This document shows positions 48,850 to 58,142 of a stretch of DNA of 64,000 nt, piece by piece. Under the pieces are notes generated by a model, which was not told the DNA's origin, did not search any database, and saw only the letters and a program-made list of their open reading frames with translations. Position numbers and translations under genes: made by a program. Source of the stretch: an uncultured Pelagibacteraceae bacterium (GTDB lineage Bacteria > Pseudomonadota > Alphaproteobacteria > Pelagibacterales > Pelagibacteraceae); assembly GCA_902560015.1 (NCBI GenBank), contig CACEKA010000004.1:18221-82220 (forward strand), given 5' to 3'. Numbering within the stretch: position 1 is the stretch's first letter; each line of letters opens with the position of its first letter.

Positions 48850-50097
48850 ATGAGCAAAGAACAAATATTATCATCTGACGGAATACCTTTAGAAAAAAGC
48901 CTTAAAATAGCTGAAAGAAAAAACAAATTAAAAGCCGTTTTACTTGTGGCTCCTCTTTTTTTATTTATTTTAATTATTTACGTATTTCCAATTGGGGAAA
49001 TGCTTTTTAGAAGTGTTGATGATCGAATGATCACTAAAATGTTGCCAAAAACTTTTAATGCAATGGAAAAATGGGACGGTAAAGATTTGCCTGATGAGGA
49101 AGTTTACAAAGGTCTTTATGATGATTTAACTTATTTAAAAAAGAATAAGACCTATGGAAAAATTATTGCCAGATTAAATTATGAAAAATCTGGATTTAGT
49201 AGCTTAATTAAGAAAACAGTAAGAAAAATTAATAAATTTGAAGAGGGAAACTATAAAGAACAATTTATAAAAGTTCATAAAAGATGGGGTAAAAATGAAT
49301 ATTTGGTTGCTTTAAAAAACACTGCACCAAACTGGTCATATGCCAAATATCTTAAAGGTATGGATAGAAAATTTGACCAAGATAGAAACATAGTTCAAGT
49401 AGAAGAAGACAGAAGAATTCATAAAATTTTATGGTTGAGAACTCTAAATGTAGCTTTTTGGGTCACTATTTTTTGTTTTGTTCTTGCTTATCCAATTTCT
49501 CATTTGTTAGCAACTTTACCAATGAAATATAGTAATTTACTAATGATTTGTGTTTTACTTCCTTTCTGGACCTCTCTCCTGGTTAGAACTTCCAGTTGGA
49601 TGGTTTTACTTCAACAGCAGGGACCAATTAATGATTTAATTGTTTGGATTGGATTAGCTGCTGACGATAACAGGCCAGAGCTAATGTATAATGTTATTGG
49701 AACATTTGTTGCAATGACACAAATATTATTACCTTTTATGGTTTTGCCACTTTATAGCGTAATGAAAACTATATCACCAAGTTTAATGAGAGCTGGGAAG
49801 TCTTTGGGTGGTACTCCACTTGTATCATTTGTAAAAATTTATTTCCCTCTAACAATTCCTGGAATTGGTGCTGGATGTTTATTGGTATTTATTTTAGCTA
49901 TTGGTTACTACATTACTCCCGCATTAGTGGGTGGAGCGAGTGGATCCTTAATTAGTAATACAATTGCTTATCATATGAAAAGCTCTTTAGATTGGGCCTT
50001 CGCTTCAGCACTTGGTACTATGCTTTTAGTAGGGGTATTAGCAATTTATTGGGTTTATAATAAATTAGTTGGAATAGATAATATTAAATTAGGATAA
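48850..50097 (+). CDS. Polyamine-type ABC transporter permease (PotB-like) with long N-terminal insertion
   Basis: A 415-residue inner-membrane permease, about 130 residues longer than E. coli PotB. The first helix (about 27-50) is followed by a charged segment of roughly 150 residues (about 55-195, lysine- and aspartate-rich) that would sit in the periplasm, and then by the BPD_transp_1 core with the EAA-like loop AGKSLGGTPLVSFVKIYFPL (about 315-334). Similar extended PotB forms occur in alphaproteobacteria. Transcription probably depends on read-through of the preceding hairpin. It ends 5 bases before the next permease. Confidence 0.85.
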   Translation: MSKEQILSSDGIPLEKSLKIAERKNKLKAVLLVAPLFLFILIIYVFPIGEMLFRSVDDRMITKMLPKTFNAMEKWDGKDLPDEEVYKGLYDDLTYLKKNKTYGKIIARLNYEKSGFSSLIKKTVRKINKFEEGNYKEQFIKVHKRWGKNEYLVALKNTAPNWSYAKYLKGMDRKFDQDRNIVQVEEDRRIHKILWLRTLNVAFWVTIFCFVLAYPISHLLATLPMKYSNLLMICVLLPFWTSLLVRTSSWMVLLQQQGPINDLIVWIGLAADDNRPELMYNVIGTFVAMTQILLPFMVLPLYSVMKTISPSLMRAGKSLGGTPLVSFVKIYFPLTIPGIGAGCLLVFILAIGYYITPALVGGASGSLISNTIAYHMKSSLDWAFASALGTMLLVGVLAIYWVYNKLVGIDNIKLG

Positions 50098-50102
50098 TAA
50101 TT

Positions 50103-50957
50103 ATGGCATTACCAAATCACACTCCTTTAAATTATAGAATATGGCACTACACATATTTAACTTTTTGTGGTTTAGTATTTTTCTTTTTAATTGCACCCTT
50201 GTTTGTAATTTTGCCTCTTTCATTTAATGCTGAACAATATATTCACTTTTCAGCAAAAATGTTAGCGCTAGATCCAGAAGGTTTTTCTTTAAGATGGTAT
50301 GAAGACATGATTTATGGAACTAAAAATCCTTGGGGCTTAGCTACTAAAAATAGTTTAATTATTGCCTTCTTTGCAACTATTGGATCAACAATTCTTGGAA
50401 CTGTTGCTGCCTTAGGTTTAAGCAGTAGACACATGCCTTATAAAGCTGCATTTATGGCATTATTAATTTCACCAATGATTGTTCCATTAATTATTTCTGG
50501 AACTGCAATATTTTTCTTTATGGCTAAAGTTGGTCTAGCAGCAACACATACAGGAATTATATTATCTCACATAATTTTAGGAACTCCATTTGTAGTAATT
50601 ACTGTTACAGCAACCCTCACTGGTTTCGATCATAGTGTTACAAGAGCGGCAGCAAGCTTAGGAAGTAATCCTGTGAATACCTTTATGAAAATAACTTTAC
50701 CTTTAATTATGCCTGGCGTTATTTCTGGAGCATTATTTGCTTTCGTAACTTCTTTTGATGAAGTTGTAGTGGTATTATTTTTAGCAGGTCTAGAAAACAC
50801 AACTATTCCAATTCAAATGTGGGTAGGACTAAGAGAACAGTTAAGCCCAACTATTATGGCAGTTGCAACTTGTTTGATTATAATGTCCACTTTAATTTTA
50901 GTTAGTGCTGAACTTTTAAGAAGAAGATCTGAGAGATTAAGAGGAATTAATAGGTAA
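50103..50957 (+). CDS. Polyamine-type ABC transporter permease (PotC-like)
   Basis: A 284-residue inner-membrane permease with about six transmembrane segments. The EAA loop is RAAASLGSNPVNTFMKITLP (about 181-200), and SFDEVVVVLFLAG (about 217-229) is characteristic of PotC-type permeases. It completes the importer with the ATPase (46448), binding protein (47659) and PotB-like permease. It ends convergently 2 bases from the aminotransferase. Confidence 0.87.
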   Translation: MALPNHTPLNYRIWHYTYLTFCGLVFFFLIAPLFVILPLSFNAEQYIHFSAKMLALDPEGFSLRWYEDMIYGTKNPWGLATKNSLIIAFFATIGSTILGTVAALGLSSRHMPYKAAFMALLISPMIVPLIISGTAIFFFMAKVGLAATHTGIILSHIILGTPFVVITVTATLTGFDHSVTRAAASLGSNPVNTFMKITLPLIMPGVISGALFAFVTSFDEVVVVLFLAGLENTTIPIQMWVGLREQLSPTIMAVATCLIIMSTLILVSAELLRRRSERLRGINR

Positions 50958-50959
50958 TT

Positions 50960-51838
50960 TTAATTCTTTCCAACTAGTTTTTCATAACTAGTAGATAAAT
51001 CTTTAATTAAATCACATACTTTAAAATCATAATCTGCAATATTTCCTACTGGAGTTATTTCTGCAGCAGTACCTGTGATAAAACATCCTTTAAAATTAGA
51101 TAATTCACTAGGAGATATTTTTCTCTCGTTTATCTTGATATTTTTTGACTTTGCAAGATCTATAACTGTTTTTCTGGTTATACCATCTAAAAAAGAGTCT
51201 GGAATTGGAGTGTGTAACTCATCTTTTTCGTCTTTAAAAAAAATGTTAGCACTTGTAGCCTCAGCTATATTGCCTTCATGATCTAACATTAGAGAATCTG
51301 TATATCCTTCCTTTTCTGCTTGATGTTTTGAAAGTGTACAAATCATATATAAACCTGCTGCTTTACTTTCCCAAGGCGAAGAATTTTGAGGGGGTCTTTG
51401 CCACTTAGAAATATTTAGCTTAATCCCTTTTAGCTTTAAATTTGGATCAAAGTAAGTTGGCCAATCCCATATTGCTATAGCTACATTTATTTTTGTATTT
51501 TGTGCTGAAACGCCCATCATTTCACTACCTCTCCAAACAAAAGGTCTTATATATCCATTTTTTATACTTTGATCAGAGACTAGTTTTTTTGTTGCCTCAA
51601 TAATTTCATTAAAAGAATAGGGAATTTTCATATCTAAAATTTTCGCAGAATTGAAAAGTCTTTCAGTGTGTTCTTCTAATTTAAAAATTTTTGTATTGTA
51701 TACTCTTAAGCCTTCAAAAACTAAGCTAGCATAATGCATTCCATGACTTATGATATGGACCCTAGCGTCTTGCCAATCGCACAATTCATTATTAAACCAA
51801 ATTTTTCCAGATCTTTTATCAAAAGGTAACTGCTGCAT
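50960..51838 (-). CDS. ilvE: Branched-chain-amino-acid-type aminotransferase (PLP fold type IV)
   Basis: A 292-residue PLP enzyme. The fold-type IV signature is EAEKEGYTDSLMLD...GNIAEATSANIFF (about 177-207) and the PLP Lys lies in the ESKAAGLYM segment (about 158-166). The start LPFDKRSGKIWFNNELCDWQDARVHI is typical of IlvE. It exchanges amino groups between branched-chain amino acids and glutamate, or D-amino acids in the related DAAT group. It is the last gene of a seven-gene operon and may serve a special role there apart from bulk valine/leucine synthesis. Confidence 0.82.
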   Translation of the reverse strand: MQQLPFDKRSGKIWFNNELCDWQDARVHIISHGMHYASLVFEGLRVYNTKIFKLEEHTERLFNSAKILDMKIPYSFNEIIEATKKLVSDQSIKNGYIRPFVWRGSEMMGVSAQNTKINVAIAIWDWPTYFDPNLKLKGIKLNISKWQRPPQNSSPWESKAAGLYMICTLSKHQAEKEGYTDSLMLDHEGNIAEATSANIFFKDEKDELHTPIPDSFLDGITRKTVIDLAKSKNIKINERKISPSELSNFKGCFITGTAAEITPVGNIADYDFKVCDLIKDLSTSYEKLVGKN

Positions 51839-51846
51839 ATGAAAAT

Positions 51847-52971
51847 TTATTCTACAGACTCAATAATTGTTGCAATACCCATTCCAAGACCAATACATTG
51901 AGTAGCTAATGCGTATTTCTGATTTTCTCTTCTTAATAATTGAGCTGCTTTTCCAGTAATTCTTGCACCTGTTGCTCCAAGAGGATGACCTAGTGCTAAG
52001 GCACCACCATCGATGTTAACTTTTTTTTGATCAATTTTTAAATCTTTTATGCAAGCTAATGATTGAGAAGCAAATGCTTCATTTAACTCTATTATATCAA
52101 TATCATTTATTGTTAGTTTAGCTCTTTCTAATGCTTTTTGTGAGGCTCCAATTGGCCCTAATCCCATTGTATCAGGTTTACATCCTTGAACAGCAGTTGA
52201 CACTATTCTTGCTAAAATTTCTAAATTATTATCTTTAGCGTATTGTTCTTCACAAATTAAAGTTGCAGCAGCACCATCTGTAAGTGGTGATGATGTTGCA
52301 GCAGTTACAGTCCCGTTTTGATCAAATGCTAATTTTAAACTATCTAATTTCTCTTGATTACTGTTAGGTCTTATATTGCTGTCTTGAGAGCAACTCCCAA
52401 TAGAGACAATCTCATTATTAAAGTTACCTTTTGATTGGGCTTCAAATGCTTTTTTATGACTTGATATTGCAAATTCTTGTTGTTCAGTTCTTGATATAGA
52501 ATATTGTTTAGCTACGTTTTCTGCAGTAGTACCCATTGTAAAATAAACATTTGGATTTTCAGTTTCAGAATATGGATATGGCATAGAATCAAAACCAGTA
52601 GTTACTCTAGTCATACTTTCAACGCCTCCACAAATAAAAACTTTTCCAGATCCCATTGCTATTTTTCCTGCTGCAATATGAATAGCTTCCATGGATGATC
52701 CACACCACCTGTCTACTGTCATTCCAGAAGTTTTAATATCCATGTTAGTTAAAAAAGTTACTAATTTACCAATATTAAAACACTGTTCTCCAGTTTGAAA
52801 TGCACATCCAATTACAATGTCCTCTATATCTTTTTTATTAATTTTAGTTTTTGAAACAAGATTGTTTACAACTTCAGCAAGTAAATTAACTGGTTTCACA
52901 TCAATTAATTCTCCTTTTCTTGCCATTGTAAAAGGTGATCTTGAATAACCTGCTATAACTGCTTTAAACAT
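51847..52971 (-). CDS. Thiolase (acetyl-CoA acyltransferase family)
   Basis: A 374-residue thiolase. The nucleophilic Cys is in TVDRWCGSSMEAIHIAAG (about 85-102), the His in LNEAFASQSL (about 296-305) and GGALALGHPLGATGAR (about 324-339), and the second Cys in TQCIGLGMG (about 362-370). It makes or cleaves acyl-CoA chains. It is slightly shorter than typical thiolases (390 or more). In this operon it would handle a 3-ketoacyl-CoA made from an unknown acid, perhaps following the TPP-lyase and the DmdA-like step. Confidence 0.87.
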   Translation of the reverse strand: MFKAVIAGYSRSPFTMARKGELIDVKPVNLLAEVVNNLVSKTKINKKDIEDIVIGCAFQTGEQCFNIGKLVTFLTNMDIKTSGMTVDRWCGSSMEAIHIAAGKIAMGSGKVFICGGVESMTRVTTGFDSMPYPYSETENPNVYFTMGTTAENVAKQYSISRTEQQEFAISSHKKAFEAQSKGNFNNEIVSIGSCSQDSNIRPNSNQEKLDSLKLAFDQNGTVTAATSSPLTDGAAATLICEEQYAKDNNLEILARIVSTAVQGCKPDTMGLGPIGASQKALERAKLTINDIDIIELNEAFASQSLACIKDLKIDQKKVNIDGGALALGHPLGATGARITGKAAQLLRRENQKYALATQCIGLGMGIATIIESVE

Positions 52972-52988
52972 AAGGAATATATAGCTAT

Positions 52989-54134
52989 TTAATCTGGAAA
53001 TGGCAAAGATGTTATCGTCCCATTTCTTTTTCCACCATCAAGAGTTTGGATAAATACACTTTCTCCAACATTCCAATATTCTTTCAAAATCATAGATAAA
53101 CCAATATTTTTTTTAATTCTAGGAGAAAAAATTCCAGACGTTATCTGACCAATTTTCTTATTATCTTTTGAGAGCACTTGCAATGGTTGTCCTATTGATG
53201 GACATGGATCACCATCAAAAATAATTCCCATCATTTTTTGTTTTATGCCTTCATTTTTAATTTTTGATAATGCTTGTTTTCCAATAAAGTCGTGTGAAAC
53301 ATCATCTTTACAATATTTTTCTAAATTACACTCAAGAGGATTATTTTCTCCTGTAAAATCATTTCCATAAGACATAAGCCCACCTTCAATTCTGTCAATT
53401 AGGTTTGGACAACCCGGAGAAATATTAAATTTTTTACCAGCTTCCCAAATCGTATCCCAAAGTTTTTCACCCATTTCAACTTTATCAAAATATTTTTCAT
53501 GTACTTTAAAATAGATTTCAAAACCATCTTGTTTACTATATCCTGATCTTGCAATAACTTGTTTAGTTCCTTCAAAATCAACTACTCTAAAGTTGAAAAA
53601 CTTAATTTTTTTTATTTCTTCACCAAATATTGAAACTAATAGATCTTCTGATTTTGGACCTTGAATTGCAAGAGGATAAACATCAGGTTCCTCAATGTTT
53701 ACATCTAAGTTTAATCCTAAAGCATATCCTTTAGCCCATAATAAAATGTCAGAGTCTGCTATAGAGACCCAAAACATATCATCATCTAATTTAAGTAAGA
53801 CGGGGTCATTTATCATTCCAGCATTTTCATTTAACATTGGTATATAAAAGCATTTTCCTGTCTCCATAGTTTTTATTGAACGAGGTGTTAATTTTTGAAT
53901 CAATGCAGCAGCATCTGGGCCACTTATCTGAACTTGTCTTTGACAAGAAACATCCCAAATTTGAACCTCTTTACTTAAGTGCCAATAATCTTCTTCAACA
54001 GAATTTTTAAACCCTTTTGGTAAAAGCATATGATTTACTACTGTAAAATCTGAAACACCATGCTCTTCCACTCTGTTAGTGTAAGGAGTTCTTCTTATTC
54101 TTCTAGACATATTTAACTTTATATTTTTAGTCAT
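52989..54134 (-). CDS. dmdA: DMSP demethylase DmdA-family protein (GcvT superfamily)
   Basis: A 381-residue THF-dependent methyltransferase of the GcvT fold. From memory, its start (SRRIRRTPYTNRVEEHGVSD), INDPVLLKLDDDMFWVSIAD, RSGYSKQDGFEIY and GCPNLIDRIEGGLMSYGND align block by block with Pelagibacter DmdA, which transfers a methyl from dimethylsulfoniopropionate to THF. The family also contains unproven paralogues, so the substrate may differ; choice among DmdA clades cannot be made by eye. It lies between the thiolase and the transthyretin-like gene, with 17- and 23-base gaps. A Met three codons in (at LNM) is an alternative start. Confidence 0.78.
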   Translation of the reverse strand: MTKNIKLNMSRRIRRTPYTNRVEEHGVSDFTVVNHMLLPKGFKNSVEEDYWHLSKEVQIWDVSCQRQVQISGPDAAALIQKLTPRSIKTMETGKCFYIPMLNENAGMINDPVLLKLDDDMFWVSIADSDILLWAKGYALGLNLDVNIEEPDVYPLAIQGPKSEDLLVSIFGEEIKKIKFFNFRVVDFEGTKQVIARSGYSKQDGFEIYFKVHEKYFDKVEMGEKLWDTIWEAGKKFNISPGCPNLIDRIEGGLMSYGNDFTGENNPLECNLEKYCKDDVSHDFIGKQALSKIKNEGIKQKMMGIIFDGDPCPSIGQPLQVLSKDNKKIGQITSGIFSPRIKKNIGLSMILKEYWNVGESVFIQTLDGGKRNGTITSLPFPD

Positions 54135-54157
54135 AAAAAAATTTTATTATTTATTAA

Positions 54158-54493
54158 TTATTGAGACCACCAAATTGAATAACTATTGGGCGATATAATT
54201 ATTGGTATGTGGTATTTTTTTTCAGGATCTTCCATTCTAAATTTAATTATTATTTCAGAAATAATTTTTTTTTTGGAGAAATAGTCTGCTGTTTTACAAA
54301 CCATTTCATAATCGCATTCACAATCATCGTTTGAAAGTTTGAAATCTTTTAAAATTCTTCCACCATTATCTGTTTCAGTTTCAAAAAATATCTTTTTATT
54401 ACCTGAAGAATTAATTTGACTAATTATTACCTTGACTCCACTAGCATGGGTTCCATCTACTGAATTTAATAAGTGTGATGATAAAGTTGCCAT
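54158..54493 (-). CDS. Transthyretin-like/5-hydroxyisourate-hydrolase-family protein, atypical C-terminus
   Basis: A 111-residue protein of the HIUase/transthyretin family. The catalytic His of LSSHLLNSVDG (about 4-14), the Arg of DNGGRILKDF (about 42-51) and the His of KKYHIPIIISPNSYS (about 92-106) are in place. True 5-hydroxyisourate hydrolases end in YRGS; this one ends SIWWSQ, so the active-site tail has changed. No other urate-pathway gene (uricase, OHCU decarboxylase) is near. It may hydrolyse a different cyclic amide or lactone. The gene is 4 bases from the TPP enzyme gene, within the seven-gene minus operon. Confidence 0.75.
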   Translation of the reverse strand: MATLSSHLLNSVDGTHASGVKVIISQINSSGNKKIFFETETDNGGRILKDFKLSNDDCECDYEMVCKTADYFSKKKIISEIIIKFRMEDPEKKYHIPIIISPNSYSIWWSQ

Positions 54494-54497
54494 ATAT

Positions 54498-56240
54498 TTA
54501 TTCTATTGATGCCTTATCTCTTTTGTCACTTACTGCAGCAACTATTGGACTTATAACGCCCTTTGCTTTTACATTGATACAAGCTGTTTTTCCACTTTCT
54601 ATTGCTCTTTTCAATGCGGGGGCTAATTGCTCTCTTTTTGTAACTAATTCTCCATGTCCTCCAAAACCCTCAAAAATTTTATGAAAAGGTATATCTCTGA
54701 AGTCAGTTGCAAAATGTTTTCCACTTTCAAATAACCTTTCTTGTTGTTGTGATATGCAATCTAAACCACCATTATTATCAATTACTACTACAATAGGTTT
54801 ATTTTCTTGAAAAGCAGCCTCTATAGATAATCCTCCAGATAAAAAAGCTCCATCTCCACTTATTAAAATAACATTTGAGTCAGGGTTTATATTTTTTGCG
54901 GAAAGTGCAAATGGAACACCAACACCCAACATACTAAACGTACCAGGATGAAGAATTCCACCTATTTTTTTTCCTTTTGATCCAGCAATGTTTATTGCAA
55001 TTTCAGACCAGAAATGAGTGTTACCTCCGTCAATGACCAACCAATCTTTTTCACCGATAGCATCTTGAACATCCAAAGCTAATTGTAGAGGATGCATTTT
55101 ACCTCCATTTGCTTCTGCCTCTTTTGTCTCTTTACTTAAATCTTCCAAAGTCTTATCAACCCACTCTTGTTTTTTGGTTTTGTTAAGATCAAACCATTCG
55201 TTACTTAAATTCCATTTATTATTTGATTTAAGTTTATTTAGTGTGTCAAAAAAAACCCCTGGATCACATAATAAATTTATATCTGCAGCTCTGTTAAGTT
55301 CTATTTCTTCATGGGATCCGTTAATACATACAAGTCTAGTTGATTTAGGAAAAAGTGGAGGATTTCCAAAATTCATTTGATTATCTAATCTAGCTCCAAC
55401 CATCAATACTATATCAGACTCATGTAATGCAAATTTTGAAGGAGGATATTGATGAATATCAGCTAAACCCATGTAAGCATTAGCCTCTTCCCCAAGTAAT
55501 TTTTGATGATAGGGAATATTAAATATTGGAATATTTAAATTATTTCCAACTTCTTCTAATTTTTTTTCAGAACCAGACCACCAAACTCCATGACCGCCAA
55601 TTAAAACTGGTTTTTTTGAATTACATGTAAGTTCTAATATTTCTGACATTTGCACTGGGTCAGGCCAAGCTTTTACAATTGGTTTTGTTTGATGTAAAAA
55701 TGGTCTTTCTTCAAGCCCTGCGTCTTCAGAAAAAGATGAAAACATAATATCAACAGGCATACTTAAATGTACTGCACCAGGATATCCATTAGTTGCAATT
55801 TTATATGCTTTATCTACAAATTCTCTAATTCTAGTTCCATCAGTTATGCTTGCACTGTATTTTGTTAAAGGTGCAGCAATTGCAACATCATCAATTTCTT
55901 TAAATCCACCGGAGCCTTGTCTTTTTAAACTACTTGAACCAGTTATGAATATTACAGGTGATCTTTCACCCCAAGCTTCCATCATTGAAGGGACAGCATT
56001 TGCAAATCCTTCAGGACCAACAAGGCATACTGCTGGTTTTCTTGTAATTCTAGTATGTCCATCAGCTATATGACCTGCTACTTGTTCATGAGGACAATTG
56101 ATTACTTCCATTTGACACTCCATGAACCCCTCTAGAGCGGGATTACAGAATCCCCCAGATAATGTAAAAACATGCTGAATTCCTTTATCTTTTAAAGCTC
56201 TTGCGATAAGTGATCCGCCTCTAATTTTTTTCTCTGACAT
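54498..56240 (-). CDS. TPP-dependent enzyme of the acetolactate synthase/2-hydroxyacyl-CoA lyase group
   Basis: A 580-residue thiamine diphosphate enzyme with three domains. The catalytic Glu is in NCPHEQVAGHIADGHTR (about 48-64), and the TPP/Mg motif is SGDGAFLSGGLSIEAAFQ with a terminal IDNN (about 455-485). The family includes acetolactate synthase, glyoxylate carboligase, oxalyl-CoA decarboxylase and 2-hydroxyacyl-CoA lyase. The usual acetolactate synthase small subunit is absent, and the neighbour is a 2-hydroxyacid oxidase, so a lyase or carboligase on a hydroxyacyl or keto substrate is more likely than branched-chain synthesis. Confidence 0.83.
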   Translation of the reverse strand: MSEKKIRGGSLIARALKDKGIQHVFTLSGGFCNPALEGFMECQMEVINCPHEQVAGHIADGHTRITRKPAVCLVGPEGFANAVPSMMEAWGERSPVIFITGSSSLKRQGSGGFKEIDDVAIAAPLTKYSASITDGTRIREFVDKAYKIATNGYPGAVHLSMPVDIMFSSFSEDAGLEERPFLHQTKPIVKAWPDPVQMSEILELTCNSKKPVLIGGHGVWWSGSEKKLEEVGNNLNIPIFNIPYHQKLLGEEANAYMGLADIHQYPPSKFALHESDIVLMVGARLDNQMNFGNPPLFPKSTRLVCINGSHEEIELNRAADINLLCDPGVFFDTLNKLKSNNKWNLSNEWFDLNKTKKQEWVDKTLEDLSKETKEAEANGGKMHPLQLALDVQDAIGEKDWLVIDGGNTHFWSEIAINIAGSKGKKIGGILHPGTFSMLGVGVPFALSAKNINPDSNVILISGDGAFLSGGLSIEAAFQENKPIVVVIDNNGGLDCISQQQERLFESGKHFATDFRDIPFHKIFEGFGGHGELVTKREQLAPALKRAIESGKTACINVKAKGVISPIVAAVSDKRDKASIE

Positions 56241-56244
56241 GTTT

Positions 56245-57399
56245 TTAGTATTTCATATTTTCAATAAACTTTTTAGCTATAATTTCTGACGTCACGTCAT
56301 TAATATCAGTTAACCCAGCTAAACCTAGTGCGGTACTTAATTCGTCTTTAATAATATCTAAAACTCTTCTTAAACCTTTTTCACCATCAGATCCAATTCC
56401 ATACATTAAAGGTCTTCCAAGCATCACAAAATTTGCACCTAGTGCCAAAGCTCTTATAATATCGCTTCCGCCTCTTACACCACTATCAAACAGCAAAGGA
56501 AATTCTTTACCTAATGCGTTTCTTATCAAAGGTAATGCTTCGATGGCTGCAGTTGCACTATCTAATTGTCTTCCACCATGGTTGGATACTTGTATAGCGT
56601 CAACACCCTCCGCTTTAATTTTTATAGCATCCTCCGGTGACATTACTCCTTTAATTATTAATTTTCCTTTCCAAGCATCTCTTACTCTTTTGAGAGTTCC
56701 CCAATCTGTAGCTCCTCTACTTTCACTTCTTACAAATTTATTACCACTCTTTGATGTTTCATAGTTCATTGGTTTTGGAATACCACCTAGTAAAGTTGTT
56801 AAAGACCAATGTGGATGAGTTGCAAAATCAAACATTTGTTTAGGACCTATTTTAAAAGGAACAGTAAAACCATTTTTATTATCTTTAGCTCTTCTAAATT
56901 GAATTGGAACATCCACGGTTAGTATTGCTACTTTGTAACCAGTTTGTTCTGCTCTTTGTAAAAGCTCCATTACAAAGTCTTCTTGGAAATTATATAATTG
57001 AATCCACGATCGACCTTCAGACAGTTCATACATTTTTTCCAATGACGTTGAAGAGGCCATGGATACACACACCGGTATGTTATTCGTAACACTTTCTTTT
57101 GCTAGCATTTTATCTGCACCAGTCCAAGTTAAGTTACACATGCCCATTGGTGAAAAACCAAATGGTTGATCAAATTCTATATCTAAAAATTTTTTTTTTA
57201 GATTTCTATTTTCAACATTTCTTAGAACTTTTGGTTCAAGTCTTATTTGATCTAAAGCTGTACAATTAATTTCACAAAGCTTTTCATCTCCCGAAGAACC
57301 ATCTACAAAATCAAACATCAACCTTGGCATTCTTTTTTTTGCTAAATTTCTTGCATCTTCGATACTATGAATTTTTTTACTTGCAGTTATATTGTTCAT
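56245..57399 (-). CDS. FMN-dependent alpha-hydroxyacid oxidase/dehydrogenase (LldD/glycolate oxidase type)
   Basis: A 384-residue TIM-barrel FMN enzyme. FMN and active-site residues are visible in QLYNFQED (about 134-141), the IIKGVMSPEDA Lys region (about 245-255), and the catalytic His-Gly-Gly-Arg of VSNHGGRQLDSATA (about 268-281); LLFDSGVRGGSDIIRALALGA (about 295-315, phosphate binding) follows. It oxidises an L-2-hydroxyacid such as lactate, glycolate or mandelate. It overlaps the peptidase-E-like gene by 4 bases and precedes the TPP-lyase by 4 bases. Confidence 0.87.
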   Translation of the reverse strand: MNNITASKKIHSIEDARNLAKKRMPRLMFDFVDGSSGDEKLCEINCTALDQIRLEPKVLRNVENRNLKKKFLDIEFDQPFGFSPMGMCNLTWTGADKMLAKESVTNNIPVCVSMASSTSLEKMYELSEGRSWIQLYNFQEDFVMELLQRAEQTGYKVAILTVDVPIQFRRAKDNKNGFTVPFKIGPKQMFDFATHPHWSLTTLLGGIPKPMNYETSKSGNKFVRSESRGATDWGTLKRVRDAWKGKLIIKGVMSPEDAIKIKAEGVDAIQVSNHGGRQLDSATAAIEALPLIRNALGKEFPLLFDSGVRGGSDIIRALALGANFVMLGRPLMYGIGSDGEKGLRRVLDIIKDELSTALGLAGLTDINDVTSEIIAKKFIENMKY

Positions 57400-58085
57400 C
57401 TATTTTTTATGCATTCTTTAAGATTAATTTTATTATTTTTATCTAAAAAATAAGCCCCTTGGTTACTTATGGTAGAATAAACTTCAGTTGGTTTTCCGTC
57501 AATAAAAACTACTGCCACACCATCATCTATAGCAATCCCATTAGGCAATTTGTTATTTTTAATATTTAATTTAAATTCATTAATTCTTTCAATATTAGAT
57601 GAGTGTGGCGTACAACTTCCTTCTATTAAATTGATACCTTTTAATGGTTTAAGACCGAGCCCTGCAGAATCTGATAATATCCAATCAAACCAACAAACTG
57701 CACCTGCGCTAACTCCAGATAATATAATTCCTTTTTCATATGCTTTTTTAAATACTTGTTCAAAATTATTCTCTCTCCAAATTTTTAACATAAATGAAGT
57801 ATTTCCACCCCCAACGTAAATTAAATCTTTATTGAGTAACCATTCTGAAAAACCATTAACACTTAATGTAAGATTAAAATGAGATAGTTGAGAACTACTA
57901 TTTTCAAATTTTTTATAAAATTTTTCTATTTTTTCATCATCATCTTTGCTAGCTGTAGCTAAAAAACCAATTTCATTTTTTGTTTTCTTTAATTGACTTA
58001 AAATAAAATGATCTAAATTTTTGTCTGACTCAGGTGTAACTCCAACACCTCCTATTGCAATTATTTTTTTTTCTATTTCATTCAT
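57396..58085 (-). CDS. Peptidase E/cyanophycinase-like (family S51) protein
   Basis: A 229-residue protein of the class I glutamine amidotransferase-like fold, S51 group. The nucleophile Ser is in GVSAGAVCWFDW (about 118-129), the preceding YVGGGNTSFMLKIW (about 91-104) is the oxyanion region, and a conserved His follows in SCTPHSSN (about 153-160). Members cleave Asp-Xaa dipeptides or cyanophycin. The start (IIAIGGVGVTPESDKNLD) is typical. It is the first gene of the seven-gene operon. No cyanophycin synthetase is near, so a dipeptidase or modified-dipeptide role is more likely. Confidence 0.8.
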   Translation of the reverse strand: MNEIEKKIIAIGGVGVTPESDKNLDHFILSQLKKTKNEIGFLATASKDDDEKIEKFYKKFENSSSQLSHFNLTLSVNGFSEWLLNKDLIYVGGGNTSFMLKIWRENNFEQVFKKAYEKGIILSGVSAGAVCWFDWILSDSAGLGLKPLKGINLIEGSCTPHSSNIERINEFKLNIKNNKLPNGIAIDDGVAVVFIDGKPTEVYSTISNQGAYFLDKNNKINLKECIKNR

Positions 58086-58142
58086 TAAATTAAATTCAAA
58101 AAACTTGAATTTATATATAGTATTTTATAAATAAAATTTCTA

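Noticed and set aside
50975..51000. ACTAGT...ACTAGT inverted repeat near the end of the aminotransferase gene
   Set aside because: Only six paired bases, inside coding sequence and without a T-run; not convincing as a terminator.
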